Shown here: positions 27,766-37,045 of the stretch, in pieces | How the letters are laid out: each line of letters starts with the position of its first letter | How positions within the stretch are numbered: position 1 is the stretch's first letter | From: Balneola sp. EhC07 | GTDB lineage: Bacteria > Bacteroidota > Rhodothermia > Balneolales > Balneolaceae | Length of the DNA: 64,000 nt | Direction of reading: 5' to 3' | NCBI RefSeq assembly: GCF_001650905.1 | Contig: NZ_LXYG01000020.1 | Span: 124,001 to 188,000 of the forward strand | The notes under the pieces: model-generated | The model's database searches: none | Told to the model about the DNA's origin: nothing | What the model saw: the letters and a program-made list of their open reading frames with translations, nothing else | Made by a program: the position numbers and the translations under genes

Positions 27766-29220
27766 ATGTCTCAAGAACAAGGAAGACAAATCGGAAAAGA
27801 AGAATTCAGAGATCGGCTTGCTACAGTTAGCGAAACCGGAGGCAGAAACTGGATTCATGCCAAAAAACCGAAAGGGCGTTTTTACAACGCCCGGTCCATT
27901 GTAGCTATGTTTCTTTTAGCATTTTTCTTTTCCGGTCCTTTTATCACAATTAATGGTAATCCGTTACTATTGATTAATATACTGGAACGTAAATTTGTGA
28001 TCTTTGGAGTCGCTTTTTGGCCACAAGATCTACACCTTCTTGTTTTTGGGATGCTTTCCTTTATCGTATTCATTGTTTTATTCACAACGATATTTGGAAG
28101 ACTTTTTTGTGGATGGGCTTGCCCACAAACTATCTTTCTGGAAATGGTTTTCCGCAGAATTGAATACTGGATCGAAGGTGACTCAGCATCACAAATTCGA
28201 TTAAAAAAAGCTCCTTTGAATGCTGAAAAGATCTTTAAGAAAGGATCTAAACATGCAATCTTCTATGCATTGGCATTTATTATCTCAAATCTGTTTTTAG
28301 CTTATATAATAGGTAAAGATCAATTTTTTGAAATTGTAACAGACCCTCCTTCTGAACACCCGGGTGGTTTAGCTGCAATGATTATTTTTAGCGGTGTTTT
28401 CTATGGTGTTTTTGCATTCATGAGAGAACAGGTTTGTCATTTTGTTTGTCCATATGGACGTATGCAATCTGTTATGCTCGACAATAACTCCATTAACGTA
28501 ATGTACGACTACAAAAGAGGAGAACATCGCGCAAAAATTGCTAATCGAAACAAAGTGATTGCGGGGAAGGCAACATTAGCAGATCTCGGACTTCCTTCCG
28601 GTGCTGATTTTGGTGATTGTATTGAATGTTCACAGTGTGTAAAAGTATGCCCAATGGGTATTGATATCCGAAATGGCACCCAACTTGAATGTGTACATTG
28701 CACTGCATGTATTGATGCTTGTGATGCTGTGATGGATAAAATAGATAAACCACGAGGATTGATTCGCTACGCTTCAGAAAACAGCATCAGAAATGAAACC
28801 AAAAAAATACTTACTCCAAGAGTTGCCGGGTATTCCGGAGTTCTTATAGTCTTACTCACCGTTTTTATAACTCTTATGAGTATGAGAACTGATTTAGAAA
28901 CTACCATTCTTCGTCAGCCCGGAACCCTGTATCAGGAACTTCCAAACGATATATACAGCAATATTTATGAGATAAAAGTAATTAACAAGACTTTTGATAC
29001 TCAAGACTATGAGCTCAGATTAATTGCACCGGCGGGAGAAATGGTATCACTTGGGAATATAGATTCTATAGAACCTCAAAATCTTGCTGAAGGCAGATTT
29101 CTAATAAAACTAAACAAGAACCAATTAACCGGTTTGCAAACCACTCTTACCTTTGGAGTGTATTCGGGTAACGAACAAATTGAAACTGTAACCTCCGGAT
29201 TTATTGGTCCGGCAAAATAA
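27766..29220 (+). CDS. ccoG: Cytochrome c oxidase accessory protein CcoG
   Basis: A 484-residue membrane-bound polyferredoxin. Cysteine motifs include CGWACPQTIFLE, CHFVCPYGRMQ and the 2[4Fe-4S] ferredoxin part CIECSQCVKVCPMG with CVHCTACIDACD. About five membrane helices and a C-terminal Ig-like domain complete it. CcoG reduces Cu(II) for cbb3 assembly. It follows ccoP by 8 bp. Confidence 0.94.
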   Translation: MSQEQGRQIGKEEFRDRLATVSETGGRNWIHAKKPKGRFYNARSIVAMFLLAFFFSGPFITINGNPLLLINILERKFVIFGVAFWPQDLHLLVFGMLSFIVFIVLFTTIFGRLFCGWACPQTIFLEMVFRRIEYWIEGDSASQIRLKKAPLNAEKIFKKGSKHAIFYALAFIISNLFLAYIIGKDQFFEIVTDPPSEHPGGLAAMIIFSGVFYGVFAFMREQVCHFVCPYGRMQSVMLDNNSINVMYDYKRGEHRAKIANRNKVIAGKATLADLGLPSGADFGDCIECSQCVKVCPMGIDIRNGTQLECVHCTACIDACDAVMDKIDKPRGLIRYASENSIRNETKKILTPRVAGYSGVLIVLLTVFITLMSMRTDLETTILRQPGTLYQELPNDIYSNIYEIKVINKTFDTQDYELRLIAPAGEMVSLGNIDSIEPQNLAEGRFLIKLNKNQLTGLQTTLTFGVYSGNEQIETVTSGFIGPAK

Positions 29221-29226
29221 ACAACA

Positions 29227-29673
29227 ATGAAAAAATTAAACTGGGGCAGCGGCTTAGCATTGGCGATTACGGTTTTTGTAATAGCCACATTAAGTGTAGT
29301 AAGCTACTTAATAAGTCTCGACTTCTTCTTAGTAACAAATGAACATTATGAAGAAGGCGTAGAATATCAGCAGACAATAGATCAGAAAAAACGGTCTTCT
29401 GAGTTAGAGGATCCTGTGGTTATTGTTTTTGATGAAAAACTTGAAGCTTTACGCGTGGTTTTCCCGAATAATTTTGTTGGAAAAGCACAAGGAGACGTTA
29501 AACTCTACCGCCCTAACAATCCTGAAATGGATAAAAAATTACCACTTAGCGTAAATGCTAACGGTATTCAACTTATTTCTACTTCAACCTTAGAAAAAGG
29601 AAAATGGGTATTGAAAATAGAGTGGAATGCTGACGAAAAAAGCTATCTGGAAGAGAAAACTATTATTATATAG
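29227..29673 (+). CDS. ccoH: FixH/CcoH family protein
   Basis: A 148-residue protein with one N-terminal membrane helix and a small beta-rich periplasmic domain. The stretch NEHYEEGVEYQQTIDQKKR after the helix is characteristic of FixH. The family supports cbb3 maturation. It follows ccoG by 6 bp and is directly abutted by the next gene (ATG right after its TAG). Confidence 0.88.
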   Translation: MKKLNWGSGLALAITVFVIATLSVVSYLISLDFFLVTNEHYEEGVEYQQTIDQKKRSSELEDPVVIVFDEKLEALRVVFPNNFVGKAQGDVKLYRPNNPEMDKKLPLSVNANGIQLISTSTLEKGKWVLKIEWNADEKSYLEEKTIII

Positions 29674-30384
29674 ATGGAACTTTGGACTGCATTAGGATTA
29701 GGATTTTTTGGAAGCTTTCACTGCGTTGGTATGTGTGGTCCTATTGTACTCAGTTTACCAAAATCTAGTTCCTCATTCTCAGTAATCACCTTTAATGCAA
29801 TAGTTTATAATCTCGGGAGAATCCTGATTTATGCTTTCTTTGGACTGATTTTCGGGTTTCTGGGAAAACAAATTACTTTGGCTGGTTTTCAAAGTACGCT
29901 TTCTATTGTTCTAGGTATTTTGATTATTCTCGGGGTCTTATTTTCTACGAAATTATATCCCAAAAAAAGACCTGAAGTTTTACAGAAGTTTATTTCTGCT
30001 ATTAATCAAGCATATGGAATTCTGATACGGAAGCAATCAAAAAGTGCACTTTTTAGTATGGGATTACTAAATGGGTTACTTCCCTGTGCTTTTGTATATA
30101 CAGGTTTAGCTGCGGCGGTATTAACTTCAACTCCCTACCATAGTATGCTTTATATGACTCTCTTCGGGCTAGGTACTTTACCCGCACTTTTTTCGATATA
30201 CGTTTCGCCTAATTTCATCTCAATGGATCTAAGAAGCAGTATTAAAAAATATATGCCTTATCTCGCATTTGCCTTGGGTTCTTTTTTGGTATTAAGAGGA
30301 ATTTTATTGCAAGATCTAAATGTATCCGGTGCTTTTATGAACACCATTGAAGCATTTTGTGTATTTCCGTCTAAAAATATTTAA
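29674..30384 (+). CDS. Sulfite exporter TauE/SafE (UreH-like) membrane protein of the cco cluster
   Basis: A 236-residue protein with about six membrane helices. The N-terminal motif FHCVGMCGPIVLSLPK and the internal GLLNGLLPCAFVY are typical of the UreH/TauE-SafE subgroup found in cco operons. Cysteines in HCVGMCG and LPC resemble those of DsbD-like metal or thiol transporters. A copper or thiol role in oxidase maturation is likely; sulfite export is only the family label. It directly abuts ccoH. Confidence 0.85.
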   Translation: MELWTALGLGFFGSFHCVGMCGPIVLSLPKSSSSFSVITFNAIVYNLGRILIYAFFGLIFGFLGKQITLAGFQSTLSIVLGILIILGVLFSTKLYPKKRPEVLQKFISAINQAYGILIRKQSKSALFSMGLLNGLLPCAFVYTGLAAAVLTSTPYHSMLYMTLFGLGTLPALFSIYVSPNFISMDLRSSIKKYMPYLAFALGSFLVLRGILLQDLNVSGAFMNTIEAFCVFPSKNI

Positions 30385-30461
30385 CCCATTTATTTCTTCA
30401 TCAAATCTTTACATAACAACCTTAAATTAAATCATCTTAAACAAAACAAAATTAATAAGTC

Positions 30462-30905
30462 ATGAATATTATAATTCTATTTTTATCAGCATTTTTATCT
30501 TTTTCTACAGCTACTAACCCGGCAACAAATGTAGCAACAGAAATTACTGTTGAAGCAAATGACAGAATGCAATTCGACACTAAAGAGATCAGCGTAAAAG
30601 CTGGAGAAAAAATCACTTTAACTCTAAAGCATGTTGGAAAGCTACCTAAGCAAGCGATGGGACACAATTGGGTTCTTCTTAAAGAAGGCGTTGTTGTAAA
30701 AGACTTTGCAATGGAAGCAATGAAAGCTAAAGACAACGACTATCTACCAAAAGATTCAAAAGATATTATTGTTGCAACCGAGCTATTAGGCGGTGGTGAA
30801 ACTGACACCATTACTTTTGAAGCTCCTGCAAAAGGTACATACACATTTATTTGTACTTTTCCCGGACACTACGGCATCATGCAGGGCACATTTGTTGTGA
30901 GCTGA
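30462..30905 (+). CDS. azu: Azurin (type 1 blue copper protein)
   Basis: A 147-residue cupredoxin with a signal peptide (about 20 residues). The copper ligands are all present: His68 (GHNW), Cys131, His136 and Met140 in CTFPGHYGIM. Azurins shuttle electrons in the periplasm. The gene sits 77 bp after the last cco-cluster gene on the same strand and is followed by a clear terminator, so it may be part of the same transcriptional region. It is a good candidate electron donor for the cbb3 oxidase. Confidence 0.94.
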   Translation: MNIIILFLSAFLSFSTATNPATNVATEITVEANDRMQFDTKEISVKAGEKITLTLKHVGKLPKQAMGHNWVLLKEGVVVKDFAMEAMKAKDNDYLPKDSKDIIVATELLGGGETDTITFEAPAKGTYTFICTFPGHYGIMQGTFVVS

Positions 30906-30927
30906 TTCTAAAATCCGCACTATTTAC

Positions 30928-30962
30928 AAGCCTTGATTCGAATCGAATTAAGGCTTTTTTTA
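30928..30962 (+). terminator. Intrinsic terminator after azurin
   Basis: AAGCCTT and AAGGCTT form the base of a stem, with a further inner ATTCGA/TCGAAT-type pairing, followed by a run of seven T. It ends transcription of the azurin/cco region and lies against the 3' end of the convergent acetyltransferase gene. Confidence 0.85.
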
Positions 30963-31406
30963 TTCAACATCCCATGTATAAAAATTGTGGTCTTTGTCTA
31001 AACTCCAACCGGTTACCGGATAAAGCTGATTTCCAACGTGATTATCCTTCGCCGTTTCCAGCATCATACCACAAGCATCAGTTTCATGACAAAGCTCTTT
31101 AGATCTTTCAATAAGTGCTTTCGAAAACCCTTGTCCCCTGAAATTTGAGTCGACGTACAAATCATTCAACAACCAAAATCTTTTCATTCTGGTTGACGAA
31201 AACAATGGATATAACTGAACAAAACCGGTAGCAACGCCGTCATTATTTCGAGAAATAAAGATAACTGACTCATTTTGTTCGATACGTTCTTTCAAAAACG
31301 CTTTACTCGACTTTTTATCTGATTCCTTTTCATAAAAAACTCGGTATCCATCAAATAATTCATTGAGTTCTTCTAAATCTGATAATGTTGCTTTTTTGAT
31401 GATCAT
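30960..31406 (-). CDS. GNAT-family N-acetyltransferase
   Basis: A 148-residue acetyltransferase. The acetyl-CoA binding motif is visible in NFRGQGFSKALIERSKE (R/Q-x-x-G-x-G/A pattern), preceded by the strand LNDLYVDSNF and followed by LETAKDNHVGNQLYPVTGW. The substrate is not apparent. The gene stop coincides with the T-run of the azurin terminator. Confidence 0.9.
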   Translation of the reverse strand: MIIKKATLSDLEELNELFDGYRVFYEKESDKKSSKAFLKERIEQNESVIFISRNNDGVATGFVQLYPLFSSTRMKRFWLLNDLYVDSNFRGQGFSKALIERSKELCHETDACGMMLETAKDNHVGNQLYPVTGWSLDKDHNFYTWDVE

Positions 31407-31410
31407 AATC

Positions 31411-31463
31411 CCCTATTCCTAATTCTCATATTCGCTTATTCCTAATTCTTACATTCCTAATTC
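31411..31463. repeat. Intergenic AT-rich tract with three copies of ATTCCTAATTC
   Basis: Copies begin near 31415, 31438 and 31453 in the short gap upstream of the acetyltransferase gene. The same element recurs in either orientation at about 44535 and 44690. It looks like a low-complexity dispersed repeat and not a regulatory site of one gene. Confidence 0.5.
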
Positions 31464-31471
31464 AAAACCTC

Positions 31472-31765
31472 TCACCCACCGGCAATATCAATTTCAGTTC
31501 CACTTGGTTTTCCATCAATAATGGGCATTGCCTTTCCAATCAGTTCACGAACACCATCAATACTAAGTGAATCATCGTGATCTTGTTTAGAATCCCACAC
31601 CTCAAAAACGTGCACGATATCTTTATCATCAGACTGTTGTCCTACAATATAAATCAGACATCCTTTTGCTGATTTCATCAAGTTAGCCGCTTCTTCTAAG
31701 ATCGAAGCCAGCTCATCCCCTTTCCCTTCAACTGCCGTAAAACTTCCCGAAAGCCCGTATTTCAT
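31472..31765 (-). CDS. Antibiotic biosynthesis monooxygenase (ABM) domain protein, quinol monooxygenase-like
   Basis: A 97-residue ferredoxin-like fold protein. The pattern VEGKGDELASILEEAA, then GCLIYIVGQ, VFEVWDSKQDHDDSL is the usual ABM layout (YgiN-like). Such dimers oxidise quinols or heme-like compounds, or are only structural relatives. The gene stands between two genes on the same strand with short intervals. Confidence 0.88.
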   Translation of the reverse strand: MKYGLSGSFTAVEGKGDELASILEEAANLMKSAKGCLIYIVGQQSDDKDIVHVFEVWDSKQDHDDSLSIDGVRELIGKAMPIIDGKPSGTEIDIAGG

Positions 31766-31789
31766 AATTTTGGTTTTTATAAGTACTGC

Positions 31790-31803
31790 GACCCTGAAGG
31801 GTC
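31790..31803. repeat. Short palindrome GACCCT-GA-AGGGTC
   Basis: A perfect 6-bp stem with a 2-base loop, upstream of the ABM-protein gene and downstream of the FAD protein gene. It could be the base of a weak terminator for the FAD-protein transcript or a small dispersed repeat; no T-run supports a strong terminator. Confidence 0.35.
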
Positions 31804-31871
31804 TTACTTGTTTAAATTTGAATTAAAATCTTGCGATATAATTTAATTTCAAATTCATTATTGTGAGATTC

Positions 31872-33434
31872 TTAATTCTTCATTGAGTAATTCTTAATTG
31901 CTTCAACGCATTTCCTACCATCAATAGCTGCCGACACAATTCCACCCGCATAACCCGCTCCTTCTCCACAGGGAAATAAACCTTTTATCCTGACATGTTC
32001 TAATGTTTTATGATCTCTAGGGATTCTTACCGGACTGGAAGTTCTGGATTCCGGTGCATGAACTACCGCTTCATTGGTTAAATATCCTTTCATGGTTTTC
32101 CCGAATTTGAGAAACCCGTTCTTCAAAGCTTCATACATGAAATCAGGAAAAACTTCCTGTAAGTTAGCGGATGTCAATCCCGGAGTGTACGATGTATTCG
32201 GTAAGTCTTTGGATACAATTCCTTTGGTGAAATCCACCAATCTTTGAGCCGGAACTTTCTGGGTTTTCCCTGCTACTTCCCACGCTTTTTTCTCGATAGC
32301 TTTTTGGAATTCCATCACTTTCAGCGGACCGTATTCTTCAAATTCCTTGAAATCATCCATTTCAAGTTCTACCACAATTCCTGAGTTGGCTGTCGGACGA
32401 GATCGTTGAGAACCTGACCATCCGTTTGTGACCACTTCACCGGGTTTTGTTGCACAAGCGGCCACTACTCCACCGGGACACATACAAAAGGAATACACTC
32501 CTCTTTCATTAACCTGCTTCACGATCTTATAAGGCGCCGGGGGCAAATACTCTCCACGCTCATCACAATTGTACTGAATGGAGTCGATCAAAGATTGTGA
32601 ATGTTCTACCCTAACTCCTATCGCAATGGGCTTAGCTTCAATTTCTATTCCTTTTTTATGAAGTAATTCGAATATATCTCGGGCTGAATGTCCTGTTGCC
32701 AAAATTACGAACTTTGCATTAAAGACTTCATCGTTGGCCAGTTGAACTCCATTGATCTGATCATTCTCGATCAACAGATCAGTAACTTTCGAATTGAAAT
32801 GAATTTCTCCGCCATATTCTAATATGAATTCACGGATCTTTGCGATGATTCTTGGCAGCTTGTTCGTCCCGATATGTGGATGAGCGTCAACCAGAATATC
32901 CTTTTTTGCACCGAACGCCACCAACAATTCCAGAATTTGATTAACATCTCCTCTTTTTTTGGATCGTGTATATAATTTTCCATCAGAATATGTTCCGGCT
33001 CCTCCTTCTCCAAAGCAGTAGTTAGAATCCGAATTCACAACGTGATTCACATTGATGTTTTTCAGATCCTTGATTCTGGATTTCACATCTTTTCCTCTGT
33101 CCAAAACAACCGGTTTTAATCCCAACTCAATGCACTTCAACGCAGCAAACAGTCCTGCCGGTCCTGCCCCAACAATGATTACAGTTTCTTTGTCGTGTAC
33201 TTTTTCAAACTTCGGAGGAGTTACTTTCTCTTCCTCGAATGCCTCTCCTATATAAACACGAACTTTTAAATTGATCTTCACCTGTCGCTGACGGGCATCA
33301 ATTGAACGCTTCAGAATTTCAATATGATTGATTTCTGATACATCAATTTCTGTGGTTTTGGAGATATAGGCTTTTAACTCATCTTTTTGAGCGGCTACTT
33401 CCGGTATGACTCTGAGCTGTAATTCTTTTTGCAT
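31872..33434 (-). CDS. FAD-dependent NAD(P)H oxidoreductase (COG2509 type)
   Basis: A 520-residue flavoprotein. The FAD-binding motif VIIVGAGPAGLFAALK lies after an N-terminal ~90-residue domain typical of this group. Further signatures are GEGGAGTYSDGKLYTRSK, ILATGHSARDIF, FCMCPGGVVAACAT and, near the C-terminus, LFPCGEGAGYAGGIVSAAIDG. These proteins are widespread and uncharacterised. It follows the downstream lipoprotein gene by 3 bp on the minus strand, so those two form one unit. Confidence 0.9.
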   Translation of the reverse strand: MQKELQLRVIPEVAAQKDELKAYISKTTEIDVSEINHIEILKRSIDARQRQVKINLKVRVYIGEAFEEEKVTPPKFEKVHDKETVIIVGAGPAGLFAALKCIELGLKPVVLDRGKDVKSRIKDLKNINVNHVVNSDSNYCFGEGGAGTYSDGKLYTRSKKRGDVNQILELLVAFGAKKDILVDAHPHIGTNKLPRIIAKIREFILEYGGEIHFNSKVTDLLIENDQINGVQLANDEVFNAKFVILATGHSARDIFELLHKKGIEIEAKPIAIGVRVEHSQSLIDSIQYNCDERGEYLPPAPYKIVKQVNERGVYSFCMCPGGVVAACATKPGEVVTNGWSGSQRSRPTANSGIVVELEMDDFKEFEEYGPLKVMEFQKAIEKKAWEVAGKTQKVPAQRLVDFTKGIVSKDLPNTSYTPGLTSANLQEVFPDFMYEALKNGFLKFGKTMKGYLTNEAVVHAPESRTSSPVRIPRDHKTLEHVRIKGLFPCGEGAGYAGGIVSAAIDGRKCVEAIKNYSMKN

Positions 33435-33437
33435 AAA

Positions 33438-34193
33438 CTACTTTTCTTGGATTTTCATCTTTGCATAGCTAGACTTCCTTGATGAATTAATCTCATGTAA
33501 ACTGTGTAAATAATAAAGCTCGTTAGGGTGCTTAAAAAAAGCAAAGGTAGCGAACCATTTGCTTTTGATTGTAACTAGGTTTTTTAAACTATCATTTTCA
33601 ATTTGATAAAAAGAGGTCTCTGTTGAATCCCTTAGCCTATTCAAAAAATTATCTGAATAAAATACTATTTCTTCATCCGGGTAAGTTGCTACTGAATCTC
33701 CCCATTTTGTATAAACTACTTTTCCATTTTTTGAACTTATGAAGTAAGTATTTACATCTTCAAATTCCATAGCTTGAATTATGTGCAAGTTTCCTCTTCT
33801 ACCCTCGTAAAAGTATTCATCTCTTACATTTTCGGTGAGTATATAATTCTTAGAGTTACCAACTAATACTAACGAATCATTCTTACGATAGGCATTTTGA
33901 CCAAAGCCTTCATTTATCTTTTCTTTTCGTGAAAAATGCTTCTGCAAATAACCTACAGATTCAAAAGCTTCATAATATTCTTCTGGTGAAACTGAATAGT
34001 ATTCAACTAACAAAGAATCATTTCCAAAACTACCATTTACTTCTATTTCATTTTCTTCTACCAAAATATAATTACCACTTTTTAAGTGGTCGATTAGTTC
34101 TTTGTTTTCATGACGGATTCTATTTTTTTCACCATCACAACTTGTGAAAAATAAAGATAAGCTAATAAGAAGTATTAAAAGGGCGACACGCAT
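33438..34193 (-). CDS. Putative lipoprotein, function unknown
   Basis: About 251 residues from the ATG at 34193, chosen because it puts a proper lipoprotein signal (RVALLILLISLSLFFTSC) at the very N-terminus. The frame is open 17 codons further upstream. The rest is beta-rich and charged, with no motif I recognise. It lies 3 bp upstream of the FAD protein gene. A terminator hairpin of the next upstream gene begins about 18 bp before this start. Confidence 0.7.
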   Translation of the reverse strand: MRVALLILLISLSLFFTSCDGEKNRIRHENKELIDHLKSGNYILVEENEIEVNGSFGNDSLLVEYYSVSPEEYYEAFESVGYLQKHFSRKEKINEGFGQNAYRKNDSLVLVGNSKNYILTENVRDEYFYEGRRGNLHIIQAMEFEDVNTYFISSKNGKVVYTKWGDSVATYPDEEIVFYSDNFLNRLRDSTETSFYQIENDSLKNLVTIKSKWFATFAFFKHPNELYYLHSLHEINSSRKSSYAKMKIQEK

Positions 34194-34210
34194 AAATGAA
34201 TATTTCTCTA

Positions 34211-34253
34211 AATAAAAAACCCTGATACAGAATTTAATCCACATCAGGGTTTT
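34211..34253 (-). terminator. Intrinsic terminator after the LVIVD protein gene
   Basis: On the minus strand, AAAACCCTGAT and ATCAGGGTTTT form an 11-bp stem around a 16-base loop, ending in TTTT and further T/A. It follows the stop of the LVIVD gene by 28 bp and sits in the leader region of the downstream lipoprotein gene. Confidence 0.85.
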
Positions 34254-34280
34254 AAAATAACTAATTATAAATGCTACTGC

Positions 34281-36281
34281 TTATTGATTTGAAGCTAAGC
34301 CTCGCACAGATTCAGCAAGCATTTTTACTTTTTCATTATCTGAAGCCATACCATCCATTTTATCAGCAAGCTCAGTAAGAATTTTCTTTCTCACCTTCGG
34401 ATTTGCAGCTTCAGCATTAGCTAAACTCTGTCGAGCCATTTTAACAGCGGTATTGTCCAGCTCTTTATTTCTTTCAAGCTGATCCACATAAGCCTTAGAA
34501 AGAGCAAAAGTTTTCGGCCAAACAAACTTAGGCTGACCCTGAGCATTCAGATATTCAAGCTTAACTGTATTAGCGGCATCAATTTCATTTTGAGTAATGT
34601 ATGGAGTGGCTTCGAGTTCAAAGATATCAAGTCCTCGAGCGATCTCAGAACTTACGATAGCGCCATTGTACCAATACACAGACCAACTTCCACCGTTAGC
34701 CATGCGGTCTGCCGCTATAGGACCATAATCCTGAAAAGCGATCTCAATCGGGTTGTTAGGATCAGTCCAGTCAAATACTGAAATTCCACCTTGATACCAC
34801 GATTGAACCATGATCTCTCTTCCGGGTACCGGAATCATTGAACCGTTATGTGCTACACAATTTTCCTGTGAAGTTTGAGGAGCAGGAAGTTTATAGTATT
34901 CCTGAAATTCCATTTTGCCATTTTCAATAGTAAAGATTGCATTCGCTCCCCATTCCATTGGATCTGCTTCACGGCATTTAGGCTGTCCGCCACCGCCCCA
35001 CTCATCTGTAAACAAAACTTTCTTCCCATCATTACTGAATGTAGCTGAGTGCCAGTAAGAGAAATTAGAATCTGCTACTGCATCAATTCTTGTTGGGTTC
35101 GCCGGATCAGAAATATCCAGCAAAAGTCCATAACCTTCACAAGCCCCACCTGCTAAACCAATTTCAGGATACAATGTAATATCATGACACTGAGTTGGTC
35201 CTCCACGATCATCTTCTTCGCTATCACCATCACCTCCACCAAACATTCGTGCAACAATAGCCGGTAATTGCTCTCTTAATGCAGCACTATCTGCGGCTGT
35301 CGGCTCACCTTGCACTCCCAAAGCATTAGACATTAACTGAGTTACAAACCTATCAGGAACTACAGTTTCCTGTCCATTAAACTCTATAATAAATGCGCCG
35401 GCTTTTCTAGCTTTTTCGATCTCAATTGCATCAGCCGGAGACATTCCGTGAGTTGGTGGTGCTTTCAGGTCTTCGAAAATTCTAGGAGAACTTACGATCT
35501 TTGACATTTCCGGATTACTCAAGGGAACCTTTATTACTTCTATTCTGAATAATGCAGAATTCGGATCGTCGTCTGGTGACATATCAGAACAACCAGGCAA
35601 CTCTTCCTCAGGACGTACAGAAGCTGATCCTGATACATACACATAAACGTTTTCATCATCATTCGGATCTTTAAGAACTGAATGCGTATGTGAGCCTCTG
35701 CAAGTCTGAACGTTAGCTACATACTCAGGTTCTTCAATATTGCTGATATCAAATATTCTGATTCCACGAAGTCGCTCGTCACTAACTGCTTGCTGAACAC
35801 CTTCTGTACCACAATCTAAACGACCGCTTAACCCTTCTCCTGAAACAAACATAAGATCACCATATACAGAAACATCACTTTGCGATGCCGGGCATAAATA
35901 ATCTTTAACCAATACAGGATTTGCAGGATCAGAAATATCCCAAACTAAAACTCCATTATAATTTCCCTGAATGGCATATTTACCTTTGAAAGCAAGATCA
36001 GAGTTTGTTACTCCAAGAAATGCCTCAGGTGGAGGTGTGCTTGATAATTTATTCAGATTCCAAATTGCTTCTTCAGCATCGAAAAGTCCGGCACCCAATC
36101 CAACTCTGGGATCAGGTGTTGGAGAATCTACATTAGAGAGCGAATTCACGGTTGGAGAAGTATAATCTACATCCATCATTGGCTCGGTTGATGAACAAGC
36201 ATAAGTCATCAACGCAGCTGAAAATAGAAATATCCAAACACTCTTAAATACTCCCGTTTTTGTAAGTTTATTAAGTTTCAT
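34281..36281 (-). CDS. LVIVD-repeat beta-propeller lipoprotein
   Basis: A 666-residue exported protein with a lipoprotein-like signal (LMTYAC near residue 29). Propeller blades are marked by repeated motifs: VWDISDPANPVLVKDY, FDISNIEEPEYVANV, LLDISDPANPTRIDAV and FDWTDPNNPIEIAFQ. An Asp/Glu-rich loop (DGDSEEDDRGG) lies mid-way. The C-terminal ~110 residues are helical and charged. Similar LVIVD proteins are abundant on cell surfaces of FCB bacteria, with unknown role. The next gene upstream on the strand encodes a DUF305 lipoprotein 56 bp away. Confidence 0.82.
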   Translation of the reverse strand: MKLNKLTKTGVFKSVWIFLFSAALMTYACSSTEPMMDVDYTSPTVNSLSNVDSPTPDPRVGLGAGLFDAEEAIWNLNKLSSTPPPEAFLGVTNSDLAFKGKYAIQGNYNGVLVWDISDPANPVLVKDYLCPASQSDVSVYGDLMFVSGEGLSGRLDCGTEGVQQAVSDERLRGIRIFDISNIEEPEYVANVQTCRGSHTHSVLKDPNDDENVYVYVSGSASVRPEEELPGCSDMSPDDDPNSALFRIEVIKVPLSNPEMSKIVSSPRIFEDLKAPPTHGMSPADAIEIEKARKAGAFIIEFNGQETVVPDRFVTQLMSNALGVQGEPTAADSAALREQLPAIVARMFGGGDGDSEEDDRGGPTQCHDITLYPEIGLAGGACEGYGLLLDISDPANPTRIDAVADSNFSYWHSATFSNDGKKVLFTDEWGGGGQPKCREADPMEWGANAIFTIENGKMEFQEYYKLPAPQTSQENCVAHNGSMIPVPGREIMVQSWYQGGISVFDWTDPNNPIEIAFQDYGPIAADRMANGGSWSVYWYNGAIVSSEIARGLDIFELEATPYITQNEIDAANTVKLEYLNAQGQPKFVWPKTFALSKAYVDQLERNKELDNTAVKMARQSLANAEAANPKVRKKILTELADKMDGMASDNEKVKMLAESVRGLASNQ

Positions 36282-36337
36282 AATTGACCTTAAAGTTTAT
36301 GTTTTGTCTGTGAAAAATTTGAAGATGATATTGATGC

Positions 36338-37045
36338 TCAATCTTTAGATTCTGATTCTATTTTATTCAGCATTAATTTCATTCGTTCAATTTCTGTGAT
36401 TTGATCTACATTAATATCTGTAGACAGCCTGAATGCCTGCTCATCTTGAGCCGCACCATCAGTACTTATCAAAGTTTTAACCATCGTAACTGCCCCTTGA
36501 TGATGTTGGATCATATAGGTAAGAAATAAGCGGTCAAATTCTTTTCCTTTTGCTTCACTTAACTCCACCAATTGTTCCTGACTCAGCATTCCTGCCATAT
36601 TCATATGGTTTGAGTGATCCATACCCGCACCATGGATCATTAGATTTAACCCTTCTATATGAACTTCGGGTACCGGTTGATCTCGGTCGCGCAACCAGGT
36701 TTGCATTGAAGCAATTTCATCTTTTTGGGCATTAATTATTCGTGCTGCTAATGTCTGAACCTGAGAACTTGCTCCATTTTCCGGAGCCAATCGGGACATG
36801 ATCAATGCCTGTGCGTGATGACCGATCATTCCAGTCATGAATTTTACATCCGCTTCTGTGAAATTCATCTTTGAGCTGTCAATTCTCGCCCAATAAATCT
36901 CTTCTAATTCTGCATTGCTGGGTCGATTATTTCTTTGTTCAGATGCATTTTCTGAACTTGTATTCTTACTTGAAGAACATGCACTAAAGATCAGAGTTGA
37001 AACCAATAATGCATTTATTAATAAAGTCTTTTTTGCCGATGGCAT
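36338..37045 (-). CDS. DUF305 lipoprotein
   Basis: A 235-residue protein with a lipoprotein signal (LIFSAC near residue 23). The DUF305 core has two related histidine motifs, TGMIGHHAQALIMSRLA and YMIQHHQGAVTMVKTL, each with an HH pair on a helix with Met residues nearby. The family is often found with copper resistance genes and is thought to bind metal, but the function is not settled. It precedes the LVIVD gene and probably shares its transcript. Confidence 0.9.
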   Translation of the reverse strand: MPSAKKTLLINALLVSTLIFSACSSSKNTSSENASEQRNNRPSNAELEEIYWARIDSSKMNFTEADVKFMTGMIGHHAQALIMSRLAPENGASSQVQTLAARIINAQKDEIASMQTWLRDRDQPVPEVHIEGLNLMIHGAGMDHSNHMNMAGMLSQEQLVELSEAKGKEFDRLFLTYMIQHHQGAVTMVKTLISTDGAAQDEQAFRLSTDINVDQITEIERMKLMLNKIESESKD

